The translations under genes and the position numbers were made by a program. From Halanaeroarchaeum sp. HSR-CO (GTDB taxonomy: Archaea; Halobacteriota; Halobacteria; Halobacteriales; Halobacteriaceae), in NCBI RefSeq assembly GCF_024972755.1, contig NZ_CP087724.1, positions 2,604,001-2,668,000 of the forward strand: a stretch of DNA of 64,000 bases, in the 5' to 3' direction. The notes below the pieces were generated by a model. It made no database searches. It worked only from the letters and a program-made list of their open reading frames with translations, and had not been told where the DNA came from. This document shows positions 26,856 to 35,812 of the stretch, in pieces (the stretch's first letter is position 1; each line of letters starts with the position of its first letter).

Positions 26856-28346
26856 ATGACCGGTTCGCGGTCGATACCCGACCCCGTCGAGGAGCGTCTG
26901 TACGGGTCCCTCCCCACGACCACCGCGGCGGAGGCGGCGGAGACCATCGGCGAGAAGGACACCGTCCTCACGAGTGGCTTCGGTAGCGTCGGCTATCCGA
27001 AAGCCGTCCCACTCGCGCTGGCCGCCTCGGACCGCGACCGCTCGCTCACGCTGGTCCATAGCGGGAAGGTCGGCGACGAGATCGACGTCGACCTCGTCGA
27101 GTCCGGGAGCATCGAACGCCGGTTCACCTACCAGTCCTCGTCGGTCGCCCGTCGGGCGAGCAACGACCGATCGCTCGCGTTCAGCGACCGCCACGCCTCC
27201 GCCATCGCCGACGAGGTGGAGTACGGCGGGCTGGTCGACCCGGACGTGGCCGTGGTCGAGGCGGTCGCCGTCGGCGAGGGGTGGTTCGTCCCCTCGACCT
27301 CGCTCGGGCAGACGCCGGCGCTCGTCGACGCTGCCCCGGAACTGATCGTCGAGGTCAACCACGCCCAGCCACTCGAACTGCAGGCCATCCACGACGTCTA
27401 CCGGCCCGGACGGCCACCGAACCGGGAGTCCATCCCCATCGACCGAGCGGGGGACCGCATCGGCGAATCGGTCGTTCGATTCGATCCGGACTCCCTCCGT
27501 GCGGTCGTCGAAACGGACCGTCCCGACTCGACGTACACGTTCCGAGAGCCGACGTCGGTCGACCGGACCATCGCCGCGAATCTCCGGGACTTCCTCGCGA
27601 GTGAGATGGCGCGCTCGCCGGCCTTCGATGAGGCGCTGCACCTCCAGTTCGGGGTGGGATCGCTCGGCAACGCCCTCATGACCGAGATACAGGGCCTGGA
27701 CATCGGCGACCGCCGGCTGGCGTACTTCGGCGAGGTCATCCAGGACGGTTTATTCGACATGCTCGACGCCGGGCAGTTGAGCGCGGCGAGTGCCACCTCG
27801 CTGGCGCTGACCGAGGACGGCCAGCGCCGGCTGTTCGCGGACGTCGAACGCTACGCCGAGGACGTGGTCCTCCGGCCCGCCGACGTCTCCAACCACGCCG
27901 GCCTCATCGACCGCTTTGGCGTCGTCGGCGTCAGCAGCGCCGTCGAGGTCGACATCTACGGCAACGTGAACTCGACCCACGTCGGCGGGTCGCGGATGAT
28001 CAACGGCATCGGCGGGTCGGGGGACTTCTTCCGCAACTCGCTCGTGAGTGTCGTCGCGCTCCCCTCGAAGCTCTCCGGCAAGGACGTCTCCCGGGTCGTC
28101 CCGATGACCTTCCACGTCGATCACACCGAACACGACGTCGACGTCTTCGTCACCGAGCAGGGCGTCGCCGACCTGCGCGGTCTCTCGCCGGTCGAACGTG
28201 CCGAACTGATCGTAAAAGAGTGCGCCCATCCCGAGTACCGACCGGCGCTCGAGGAGTACCTGGCCGAGGTAAAGACAGGCCACGGGCACATCCCCCTGGA
28301 CGTGGAGCGAGCGGCCGAGTGGCAGCCCAGAGGCGCCCTCGACTAG
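26856..28346 (+). CDS. Acetyl-CoA hydrolase / class I CoA-transferase
   Basis: A 496-residue protein of the acetyl-CoA hydrolase/succinyl-CoA:acetate CoA-transferase family. The catalytic glutamate that carries CoA as a thioester is Glu293 in YFGEVIQDGLF, and the Gly-rich oxyanion region GIGGSGDFFRNS is present. TEQGVADLRGLSP near the C-terminus is a family hallmark. It could transfer CoA between acetate and a dicarboxylate, or hydrolyse acetyl-CoA. The start MTGSRSIPDP is preferred to the long upstream frame, whose Arg/Pro-rich residues look non-coding. It converges on the 74-aa TRAP-associated gene and overlaps its stop by 4 nt. Confidence 0.85.
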   Translation: MTGSRSIPDPVEERLYGSLPTTTAAEAAETIGEKDTVLTSGFGSVGYPKAVPLALAASDRDRSLTLVHSGKVGDEIDVDLVESGSIERRFTYQSSSVARRASNDRSLAFSDRHASAIADEVEYGGLVDPDVAVVEAVAVGEGWFVPSTSLGQTPALVDAAPELIVEVNHAQPLELQAIHDVYRPGRPPNRESIPIDRAGDRIGESVVRFDPDSLRAVVETDRPDSTYTFREPTSVDRTIAANLRDFLASEMARSPAFDEALHLQFGVGSLGNALMTEIQGLDIGDRRLAYFGEVIQDGLFDMLDAGQLSAASATSLALTEDGQRRLFADVERYAEDVVLRPADVSNHAGLIDRFGVVGVSSAVEVDIYGNVNSTHVGGSRMINGIGGSGDFFRNSLVSVVALPSKLSGKDVSRVVPMTFHVDHTEHDVDVFVTEQGVADLRGLSPVERAELIVKECAHPEYRPALEEYLAEVKTGHGHIPLDVERAAEWQPRGALD

Positions 28347-28567
28347 CCGACGACGAAGAACAGATACAGCCAGTAGACGTACCCGCCGATGAGGACCGCC
28401 CCGACGATCGCCTCGAGGACGCCCGTGTACGTATCCCCGTGGGTCTCGCGGAACTCGTCGACGAGGAGCCACCGCTCGTAGATCGGCACCAGCGGGTCTG
28501 GAAGGATCTCCTCGAGGCCCCCCACGTCCTCGGTCGAGTCCTCGACAGCCGATTCGGTCTCGCTCAT
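28343..28567 (-). CDS. 74-aa TRAP-associated membrane protein, copy A
   Basis: Small protein with an acidic N-terminal half (SETESAVEDSTEDVGGLEE) and one membrane helix near residues 49-73 (LEAIVGAVLIGGYVYWLYLF). It is the last gene of TRAP unit A and its ATG overlaps the permease stop codon (ATGA at 28564-28567). A nearly identical copy ends TRAP unit B. I recognise no characterised family. Constant co-occurrence with a TAXI permease that already contains the fused small-subunit domain suggests an accessory subunit or an assembly or regulatory factor; this is inference. Confidence 0.8.
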   Translation of the reverse strand: MSETESAVEDSTEDVGGLEEILPDPLVPIYERWLLVDEFRETHGDTYTGVLEAIVGAVLIGGYVYWLYLFFVVG

Positions 28568-30555
28568 TGTTCTGCCCCCGTGAACGGGATGCGCATCCCC
28601 TTCGTCATCACCTTCTCGCCGAAGAAGACCAGCGCGAAGATAGCGATGCCGCCGAGTTTGACGATCTCACCCGGGTGGACCATCACCACGATACCGAGCA
28701 CGCTCAGGCCCAGGCGCAGGGCGAACGTCTTCCCGATTCCCGTCTCGAAGGGGTAGTTCAGCCCGTAGATCATCGTGATCGCACCCAGCAACACGAAGGT
28801 GCCGGCGATAACCGTCGGGAGCCCCAGTTCGAAGGAGACGATGGCGGGATTGTAGACGAACGTCACCGGCAGGATGAACAGCGGCGCCGCGATCTTGATC
28901 GCCGACGCGCTCACCCGCCAGAAGTTCGCCTCCGCGATGCCCGCCGTGACGACCACCGCCGTCGCCACCGGGGGCGTGATCCCCGCCAGGATCGCCGCGT
29001 AGAACACCGTGTAGTGGGCCGTCACCGGCGGAATCCCGAAGTCCGCGATGAACGTCGGCGCGATCAGGATCGCCACGATCACGTACGCCGCCACCGTCGG
29101 CATCCCGATCCCCATCAGGATCGCCACGGCCATCCCCAACAAGACCGCAAGGAGGAGGACCCCGCCGGAGAGGTCGATGAGCAACAGCGCGATCTTGTTC
29201 GGTACGCCCGTCACGCTGAAGATGTCGATGACGCCGTTGATGGCGATCAGGATGATCGCGATCGGTGCCAGGATCAGCGCCCCACGGCGGAACCCGGCAA
29301 CCGTGTTACGGAGCTGCTCGACGAACTCGGCGGTGGCCGATGTATCGGAGTCGTCGAGTAGTCGCATCACCGTCGGCACCGAGACACCGAGTACCACGCT
29401 CGCGACGATGGTGTACAGCGCCGAGGTCATCACCGTGTACTGCGCGATCCCCAGCAGATAGATCAACACGATGAAGGGGATTCCCAGACGGATGCCCTCC
29501 ACCCACTTCTCCTGGGTCGACAGCGTCTCGTCGAAGAACTCCGAGAACTCCATCTCCTGGTCACTCGTGCCGCTAATCGCCGTGTAGTGGACCGCGACGA
29601 CGATACTGGCCACGAGGACGGCCGCCGGGACGAGACCCGCGATGACGATCTGGATATACGGCACCTGCAGATAGGAGGCCATCACGAACGCCGACGCACC
29701 CATCACCGGGGGTAGCACCTGCCCGGAGGTCGAGGCCACGGACTCGATCGCTGCCGCATCGTGGCCCGGCATTCCACTGTCCTTCATCGTCGGGATGGTG
29801 AACGAACCGGTCATCGCCGCGTTCGCCGTGTACGAACCGTTGATGGAACCGATGACCGCCGACGCCAGCACTGCCGTCTGGGCCACCCCGGACTCGATGT
29901 ACTTCGCCGACTGGATCGCGATGCGGAGGATCAGGTCGAACGCGCCGTAGCCGAACAGCAGGCCGGCGTACAGCAAGAACGGCGCGATCCACGCCGCCGT
30001 CAGTTGGGTCAGGCTGCCGTAGAAGCCGTACAGGTCCGTGACCAGGGTCTGCAGCAAGGTCAACTCGACCATCCCGCCGTGGCCCAGGATGCCCCCGATG
30101 GCGTCGCCGTACAGTCCGTAGACCATGACGCCGCCGATCAGCCCCAGGAAGAGATTCCCGAACTCACGCCAGGTCAGGTAGAGGATCGAGAGGATGATCA
30201 GTCGGGCGATCATGTACTCGTGTTCCAGCGCGTACCCCTGCTGGATGACGTACACCTGCGTGAAGTTCGACGCGAAGTAGACCGCTGCAGAGATGAGGAC
30301 GATGGAGGCGGGCAGTAACACGAACGCGTCGAGTTTGTCGCCTGCCTCGATGGCCTGCCGAGTCTGATCCAGGGCGTAGACCGTGAGGATCGCCCCCACG
30401 AAGATGACGCCGTACTGGACGCGTGACATCCGCTGGGTGTACGCCCACCCGAGGACGATTGCCCAAAAGAGGATGGCACTGATCGTGACGGTTATATCCA
30501 GGCCGCGGAGTGCGGTGGATACGGTGGTACTCCGTTGTGCCGTTTGGGAGCTCAT
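28564..30555 (-). CDS. TAXI-type TRAP transporter fused permease, copy A
   Basis: Sodium-dependent secondary transporter subunit, 663 residues with about 16-18 membrane helices. The first 190 residues correspond to the four-helix DctQ-like domain fused to the DctM-like 12-helix domain. DctM signatures include GSINGSYTANAAMTGSFTI-like SINGSYTANAAMTGS, SGQVLPPVMGASAFVMA and LMGIGMPTVAAYVIVA. It works with the extracytoplasmic TAXI binding protein encoded just upstream. The substrate is unknown; TAXI systems studied elsewhere take up dicarboxylates or amino acids such as glutamate. A same-length paralogue lies 3.6 kb away. Confidence 0.92.
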   Translation of the reverse strand: MSSQTAQRSTTVSTALRGLDITVTISAILFWAIVLGWAYTQRMSRVQYGVIFVGAILTVYALDQTRQAIEAGDKLDAFVLLPASIVLISAAVYFASNFTQVYVIQQGYALEHEYMIARLIILSILYLTWREFGNLFLGLIGGVMVYGLYGDAIGGILGHGGMVELTLLQTLVTDLYGFYGSLTQLTAAWIAPFLLYAGLLFGYGAFDLILRIAIQSAKYIESGVAQTAVLASAVIGSINGSYTANAAMTGSFTIPTMKDSGMPGHDAAAIESVASTSGQVLPPVMGASAFVMASYLQVPYIQIVIAGLVPAAVLVASIVVAVHYTAISGTSDQEMEFSEFFDETLSTQEKWVEGIRLGIPFIVLIYLLGIAQYTVMTSALYTIVASVVLGVSVPTVMRLLDDSDTSATAEFVEQLRNTVAGFRRGALILAPIAIILIAINGVIDIFSVTGVPNKIALLLIDLSGGVLLLAVLLGMAVAILMGIGMPTVAAYVIVAILIAPTFIADFGIPPVTAHYTVFYAAILAGITPPVATAVVVTAGIAEANFWRVSASAIKIAAPLFILPVTFVYNPAIVSFELGLPTVIAGTFVLLGAITMIYGLNYPFETGIGKTFALRLGLSVLGIVVMVHPGEIVKLGGIAIFALVFFGEKVMTKGMRIPFTGAEQ

Positions 30556-30622
30556 TGGTGGTAGCTGTGAAAGGTGATGGTCGAAACCGTTCGAAATCGG
30601 TCGATGGCGACGGGTCGGCTAC

Positions 30623-31723
30623 TTACGGCTCGACGTAGTTGCCGGAGCCCCAGACGTCGTTGTCCTTGTAGTACTGGGCGGCACCCGGGTGGACCGGGAA
30701 GTCCTCACTCTCCATGATCTGGCCCAGCATGTCCTCGGTGGTCTCGAAGTCGAGGAACTGTTCTTCGGCCTCGTTGACCGTGTCGTTGTGCTCGTCGACG
30801 ACCCGGCACAGTTCGTAGACCGCGTCGGGGTCCGCGTCGGGGTGGAAGACGTAGTTGACCTCCAGGTCCCAGGTGAACACCTCGTCCGTGCCGATGTCCT
30901 GGTCGCCGATCGACCACTCGTCGTAGGCCGTCCGGGTCGTGCCGGCCCCGCCGAAGGACTCGGCGGACTCGATGAGCGCGTCCGTCGGCTCGACGTACTT
31001 CACGTCGATGCGGGCCGCAATCTCGGAGACCCAGCCGGTGTACCGCACACCGGGCGTCCCGTACGCGATGGCCGCGTCGATGCGGCCCTCTTCCATGGCC
31101 CCCGGCGCGTCGCCGACGCCCATGTTCATGATGTTCATCTGGTCGTAGACGTCCTTGGTCGGCTCCTGGGAGAGCACGTCCAGGGTCGTCCCACGCGTCG
31201 AGAAGCCGGGCTCGGCCGGGTAGACGTTCTTGCCCGCGAGGTCGTCGAACGTCTCGATGTCCGTGTCCTCGCGTGCGATGAAGTAGATGCTGTACGGGAA
31301 CGCCGAGAATCCCTGGAGGGGGACCGAATCGACGGACTTGTCCGCGAAGTCGGCCTCGTCGTTCAGGGCCTTGTTCAGCGAGTTGTTGTCCGTGATGCCA
31401 CCGTCGAACTGGTCCTGGTCCAGCCGGAAGATGGTCCCGACGTATCCGGGACTCTCGACCGTCGAGTAATCGAGGTCGCTGTGTTGGCTGACCGCACGCT
31501 CGACTGCGAGGCCGACGTCCTTGGTCCCGCCCGTCGAGGTGCCGATCCTGATCGAAAGGCCACCGTCGTCGCCGTCGCCACCATCGCTTCCGTCGCCGCC
31601 GTCCCCGCCATCGCCACCGTCGCCACCGTCGCCACCATTGCCGGCGCAGCCAGCAAGGCCGATGATGCCGGCCGTCGCACTACCGTACAGGAACTTCCGT
31701 CGGTTCATGGCAGATTCGTCCAT
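30623..31723 (-). CDS. TAXI-family TRAP solute-binding lipoprotein, copy A
   Basis: Extracytoplasmic receptor of 366 residues. The N-terminus is a Tat-type lipoprotein signal: NRRKFLYG followed by a hydrophobic stretch and the lipobox GLAGC. A flexible Gly-Gly-Asp repeat linker follows, then the TAXI domain starting IRIGTSTGGTKDVGLAVERAVS, with YFIAREDTDIETFDDLAGKN-type sequence (AREDTDIETFDDLAGKNV) and AAIAYGTPG. The TATA element ATAATAG (minus strand) lies about 25 nt upstream of the MDESAM start. It is the first gene of TRAP unit A. Confidence 0.92.
   Translation of the reverse strand: MDESAMNRRKFLYGSATAGIIGLAGCAGNGGDGGDGGDGGDGGDGSDGGDGDDGGLSIRIGTSTGGTKDVGLAVERAVSQHSDLDYSTVESPGYVGTIFRLDQDQFDGGITDNNSLNKALNDEADFADKSVDSVPLQGFSAFPYSIYFIAREDTDIETFDDLAGKNVYPAEPGFSTRGTTLDVLSQEPTKDVYDQMNIMNMGVGDAPGAMEEGRIDAAIAYGTPGVRYTGWVSEIAARIDVKYVEPTDALIESAESFGGAGTTRTAYDEWSIGDQDIGTDEVFTWDLEVNYVFHPDADPDAVYELCRVVDEHNDTVNEAEEQFLDFETTEDMLGQIMESEDFPVHPGAAQYYKDNDVWGSGNYVEP
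31561..31641 (-). repeat. Gly-Gly-Asp coding repeat in TAXI protein A
   Basis: Short in-frame triplet repeat encoding the GGD-rich linker after the lipid-anchored cysteine. The copy number differs from that of the paralogue at 35279-35357, as expected for replication slippage. Confidence 0.6.
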
Positions 31724-31745
31724 GCTCTATGGAATCAGGTGGGGC

Positions 31746-31752
31746 ATAATAG
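31746..31752 (-). promoter_or_regulatory. TATA element of TRAP unit A
   Basis: CTATTAT on the minus strand, 23-29 nt from the binding-protein start. The surrounding GACTATTATG is similar to the AGATTATTAT upstream of unit B. Confidence 0.55.
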
Positions 31753-31996
31753 TCTTGCCATAACAATTCTGATGGTTCGCTGTCGGTTCCGCGAGAAACC
31801 ACGTCACGTCCCCGATATTTCACACTCAAATTCATATCGATATTTCGTAATATACAGGGGAGGTCCGTCGTCCAGTGTGACAACGATCGATCAGACCAAC
31901 CGCGCGAGCGGCCGCTGCACGGGTGACCACCATATCGCTGCCGAACCGGAACGTGTCGTGATCCACGCGGAAGCCGGTGGCGGCCGGGATCGCCGG

Positions 31997-32221
31997 TCAC
32001 CCGGCAGTGAAGAACAGGTACAGCCAGTAGACGTACCCGCCGATGAGGACCGCCCCGACGATCGCCTCGAGGACGCCCGTGTACGTGTCCCCGTGGGTCT
32101 CGCGGAACTCGTCGACGAGGAGCCACCGCTCGTAGATCGGCACCAGCGGGTCTGGAAGGATCTCCTCGAGGCCCCCCACGTCCTCGGTCGAATCCTCGAC
32201 AGCCGATTCGGTCTCGCTCAT
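31997..32221 (-). CDS. 74-aa TRAP-associated membrane protein, copy B
   Basis: Second copy of the one-helix acidic protein, last gene of TRAP unit B, overlapping the permease stop (ATGA at 32218-32221). The protein differs from copy A only at residues 72-73 (TA instead of VV). Over the first roughly 210 nt I count only three base differences between the copies, all silent, although the adjoining permease genes are clearly more diverged. That points to recent gene conversion or a constraint on the nucleotide sequence. Its function is unknown, as for copy A. Confidence 0.8.
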   Translation of the reverse strand: MSETESAVEDSTEDVGGLEEILPDPLVPIYERWLLVDEFRETHGDTYTGVLEAIVGAVLIGGYVYWLYLFFTAG

Positions 32222-34209
32222 TGTCCCACCCCCGTGAACGGAAGGGCCATCCCCTTCATCATCACCTTCTCGCCGAAGAAGACCAGCGCGAAGACACCGA
32301 ACCCGGCGAGTTTGAGGAGCTGGTTGGGGTGAACCATCACGACGAGGCCGAGGACGGTGAGGCCGGCTCGTAACAGCAGCGTCCGGACGAACCCAGTCTT
32401 GAAGGGGTAATTCAGCCCGTAGATCATCGTCACGGCGCCGGCCAGCACCAGGAGACCCGCGACCACGGTCGGCATCCCCAGATCGAAGGACACGATGGCG
32501 GGATTGTAGACGAACGTCACCGGCAGGATGAACAGCGGCGCCGCGATCTTGATCGCCGCGCCACTCACCCGCCAGAAGTTCGCCTCCGCGATGCCCGAGG
32601 TCACGACCACCGCCGTCGCCACCGGTGGTGTGATCCCAGCCAGGATCGCCGCGTAGAACACCGTGTAGTGGGAGGTGATGGGCGGAATACCGAAATCGGC
32701 GATGAACGTCGGCGCGATCAGGATCGCCACGATCACGTACGCCGCCACCGTCGGCATCCCGATCCCCATCAGGATCGCCACGGCCATCCCCAGCAAGACC
32801 GCGAACAGCAACACGCCGCCGGAGAGTTCGATCATCATCAACGCGATCTTGTTCGGCACGCCGGTCACCTGGAAGATGGAGATGACCCCGTTGATGGCGA
32901 TCAGGATGATCGCGATCGGTGCCAGGATGATCGCACCCCGGCGGAACCCGGCGACCGTGTTACGGAGTTGGTCGACGAACTCGGCGCTCATCGATTGTCC
33001 CTCCGAAGTGAGCAGTTGGGAGACCGTGGGGATCGAGACGCCCAGCACCACGCTCGCGACGATGGTGTACAGCGCCGATGTCATCACCGTGTACTGCGCG
33101 ATCCCCAGCAGGTAGATCAACACGAGGAACGGAACCCCCAGGCGGACCCCCTCGACCCACTTCTCGCGGGTGGTGAGCGCCTCGTCGAAGAACTCCGAGA
33201 ACTCCATCTCTTGGTCGCTGGCGTCGCTGATGGCCGTGTAGTGGACTGCGATGGCGATGCTCGCGACGAGGACGGCTGCCGGGATCAGTCCGGCGATCAC
33301 GATCTGGATGTACGGCACTTGCAGGTACGAGGCCATCACGAACGCCGACGCCCCCATCACCGGCGGCAGGACCTGGCCAGATGTCGAGGCGACCGACTCG
33401 ATCGCCGCCGCATTGTGGGCGGGCATCCCGCTCTCTTTCATCGTCGGGATGGTGAACGCACCCGTCATCGCCGCGTTCGCCGTGTACGAGCCGTTGATCG
33501 AGCCGATGACCGCAGAGGAGAGCACCGCTGTCTGGGCCACCCCGGACTCGATGTACTTCGCCGACTGGATGGCGAGGCGGAGGATCAGGTCGAACGCACC
33601 GTAGCCGAACAGCAACCCCGCGTACAGCAGGAACGGTGCGATCCACGCCGCCGTCAGTTGGGTCAGACTGCCGTAGAAGCCGTACAGGTCGGTGACCAGC
33701 GTCTGCAGCAAGGTCAACTCGACCATTCCACCGTGGCCCAGGATACCCTCGATAGCGTCGCCGAACATCCCGTAGATCATCACGCCGCCGATCAGCCCCA
33801 AAAACAGGTTTCCGAACTCCCGCCAGGTGAGATACAGGATCGAGAGGATGATCAGCCGCGCGATCATGTACTCGTGTTCCAGCGCGTACCCCTGCTGGAT
33901 GACGTACACCTGCGTGAAGTTCGACGCGAAGTAGACGGAGGCCGAGATGAGCACGATAGAGGCCGGGAGCAACACGAACGCGTCGACCGTGTCCCCCGCC
34001 TCGATGGCTTGCCGAGTCTGATCCAGGGCGTAGACCGTGAGGATCGCCCCCACGAAGATGACCCCGTACTGTACGCGCGATATCTGTTGAGAGTACGCCC
34101 AGTAGAGGACGATAGCCCAGAAGGCCACCGCCGCCACGGTGACCGTGACGTCTAGCGCGCCAAGTGCGCGAGAGACGAGGCCACTTCGTTGGGCTGTTTG
34201 TGAACTCAT
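32218..34209 (-). CDS. TAXI-type TRAP transporter fused permease, copy B
   Basis: Paralogue of copy A, also 663 residues, with the same fused DctQ-DctM architecture and the same motifs (SINGSYTANAAMTGA, SGQVLPPVMGASAFVMA, LMGIGMPTVAAYVIVA). Differences concentrate at the N-terminal 50 residues, in the loop after the QEMEFSEFFDE segment (SQLLTSEGQSMSAEF against MRLLDDSDTSATAEF) and in the C-terminal 90 residues. The core transport helices are nearly unchanged, so both copies may share a substrate class while differing in affinity or partner. It follows its binding protein gene after 75 nt. Confidence 0.92.
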   Translation of the reverse strand: MSSQTAQRSGLVSRALGALDVTVTVAAVAFWAIVLYWAYSQQISRVQYGVIFVGAILTVYALDQTRQAIEAGDTVDAFVLLPASIVLISASVYFASNFTQVYVIQQGYALEHEYMIARLIILSILYLTWREFGNLFLGLIGGVMIYGMFGDAIEGILGHGGMVELTLLQTLVTDLYGFYGSLTQLTAAWIAPFLLYAGLLFGYGAFDLILRLAIQSAKYIESGVAQTAVLSSAVIGSINGSYTANAAMTGAFTIPTMKESGMPAHNAAAIESVASTSGQVLPPVMGASAFVMASYLQVPYIQIVIAGLIPAAVLVASIAIAVHYTAISDASDQEMEFSEFFDEALTTREKWVEGVRLGVPFLVLIYLLGIAQYTVMTSALYTIVASVVLGVSIPTVSQLLTSEGQSMSAEFVDQLRNTVAGFRRGAIILAPIAIILIAINGVISIFQVTGVPNKIALMMIELSGGVLLFAVLLGMAVAILMGIGMPTVAAYVIVAILIAPTFIADFGIPPITSHYTVFYAAILAGITPPVATAVVVTSGIAEANFWRVSGAAIKIAAPLFILPVTFVYNPAIVSFDLGMPTVVAGLLVLAGAVTMIYGLNYPFKTGFVRTLLLRAGLTVLGLVVMVHPNQLLKLAGFGVFALVFFGEKVMMKGMALPFTGVGQ

Positions 34210-34284
34210 TGATCGTCTCGTGAAATATTGGTATGGTTGGCAGGCGGATCGGTCGAGGTCGGTCGGTGGCGACGGGTCGGCTAC

Positions 34285-35442
34285 TTACGGCTCGACGTAG
34301 TTGCCGGAGCCCCAGACGTCGTTGTCCTTGTAGTACTGGGCGGCACCCGGGTGGACCGGGAAGTCCTCGCCTTCGATGATCTGGCCCAGCATGTCCTCGG
34401 TGGACTCGTAGTCGAGGAACTGCGCTTCGCCCTCGTTGACCGTGTCGTTGTGCTCGTCGACGACCCGGCACAGTTCGTAGACCGCATCAGCGTTGGCCGA
34501 CGGGTTGAACACGTAGTTGACCTGCAGGTCCCAGGTGAACACCTCGTCCGTGCCGATGTCCTGGTCGCCGAGCGACCACTCGTCGTAGGCCGTCCGGGTC
34601 GTGCCGGCGCCGGCAAAGGACTCGGCGGACTCGATGAGCGCGTCCGTCGGCTCGACGTACTTCACGTCGATACGAGACGCGATCTCGGTCACGAAGCCAG
34701 TGTACCGGACTCCGGGGGTACCGTACGCGATGGACGCGTCGATGCGGCCCTCTTCCATGGCCCCCGGCGCGTCGCCGACGCCCATGTTCATGATGTTCAT
34801 CTGGTCGTAGACGTCCTTGGTCGGCTCCTGGGAGAGTACGTCCAGGGTCGTCGCGCGCGTCGAGTAGCCCGGCTCGGCCGGATAGACGTTCTTGCCCGCG
34901 AGGTCGTCGAACGTCTCGATGTCCGTGTCCTCGCGTGCGATGAAGTAGATGCTGTACGGGAACGCCGAGAATCCCTGGAGGGGGATCGAGTCGACGGACT
35001 GCTCCGAGAACGCACCCGTATCGTTCAGCGCCTTGTTCATCGAGTTGTTGTCCGTGATACCGGCCGGGAACTGGTCCTGGTCCATCCGATACAGCGTCCC
35101 GATGTACCCCGGACTCTCGACGGTCGCGTAGTCCAGCATGTCGCTGTGCTGACTGACTGCGCGCTCGACCGCCAGGCCGACGTCCTTCGTCCCACCCGCA
35201 GAGGTGCCGACGCGGAGCGAGACCGATTCTGCTTCCTCGTCTCCTCCGTCTCCGGATTCGGTGGTGGTCTCGTCTGCTCCGTCGCCACCGTCGCCGCCGT
35301 CCCCGCCATCGCCACCGTCACCGCCATCGCCACCGTCGCCGCCGTCGCCGTCGCCGTTGCCGGTACATCCTGCAAGACCGATTATTCCAGCCGTGGCTGT
35401 GCCATACAGGAACTTTCGCCGGTTCACACCAGTTTCGTCCAT
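34285..35442 (-). CDS. TAXI-family TRAP solute-binding lipoprotein, copy B
   Basis: Receptor of 385 residues with Tat signal NRRKFLYGTATAGIIGLAGC, lipobox cysteine, a longer Gly/Asp linker followed by a Thr/Glu-rich stretch, and the TAXI domain (LRVGTSAGGTKDVGLAV). It parallels copy A along its length, including AREDTDIETFDDLAGKN and ASIAYGTPGVRYTG. I start it at MDETGVNRR (35442) rather than five codons upstream because copy A starts with the same MDE and a TATA element lies 27-35 nt before. It is the first gene of unit B. Confidence 0.9.
   Translation of the reverse strand: MDETGVNRRKFLYGTATAGIIGLAGCTGNGDGDGGDGGDGGDGGDGGDGGDGGDGADETTTESGDGGDEEAESVSLRVGTSAGGTKDVGLAVERAVSQHSDMLDYATVESPGYIGTLYRMDQDQFPAGITDNNSMNKALNDTGAFSEQSVDSIPLQGFSAFPYSIYFIAREDTDIETFDDLAGKNVYPAEPGYSTRATTLDVLSQEPTKDVYDQMNIMNMGVGDAPGAMEEGRIDASIAYGTPGVRYTGFVTEIASRIDVKYVEPTDALIESAESFAGAGTTRTAYDEWSLGDQDIGTDEVFTWDLQVNYVFNPSANADAVYELCRVVDEHNDTVNEGEAQFLDYESTEDMLGQIIEGEDFPVHPGAAQYYKDNDVWGSGNYVEP
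35279..35357 (-). repeat. Gly-Gly-Asp coding repeat in TAXI protein B
   Basis: In-frame repeat encoding a run of GGD units in the linker after the lipobox, a little longer than in copy A. Confidence 0.6.
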
Positions 35443-35812
35443 GTCCAACGGTATCAAATGGCTGGGTGTATAATAATCTTACTCCATAATACGTGATGTT
35501 TAGAGTGTAGACATTTCGTCGGTTCCGGTACGGCGTCCCGACGCCCGGTTGACGTCGAATGTCTGTGGTCGAACAGTTTCGGGACTGGGATTCGTCGACC
35601 ATCCGATACTGAATCCCGATCGATCGCGATAGCGGAGGCGTCAGTGCGACGGAGACGATCGAATCGACAGCAGTGATGGAGAAGCCGACGGGCCAGATCG
35701 GGCCCGGTAGTGCTCGATAGCGACCAATCCGTCCACCACTGTCCAATAGAACGTCGAAGGAATCGAGGGAGTAAATGTCGATGAATCGTCACCGACGGGA
35801 CCGTGGTTCGGA
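35443..35812. other. Intergenic region with promoter of TRAP unit B
   Basis: 370 bp between the FAH-family gene and TRAP unit B, both on the minus strand. The first 60 bp hold the unit B promoter: ATTATTATA on the minus strand (35469-35477) in an AT-rich block. The rest shows no gene, hairpin array or repeat that I can support. A separate promoter here means unit B need not be co-transcribed with the larA-like operon upstream. Confidence 0.55.

Noticed and set aside
30689-32332. Open frame of 547 residues on the plus strand, with a similar one at 34228-35496
   Set aside because: These mirror the TAXI binding-protein genes on the opposite strand. The paired shadow in both copies is simply due to the duplication.
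32668-34155. Open frame of 495 residues on the plus strand opposite the permease
   Set aside because: Composition is Asp/Arg/His-rich without hydrophobic core; it is the reverse complement of the TRAP permease copy B.
28343-35442. A composite transposon formed by the TRAP duplication
   Set aside because: No transposase, terminal inverted repeats or target-site duplications are seen at the unit borders; simple tandem duplication explains the layout.
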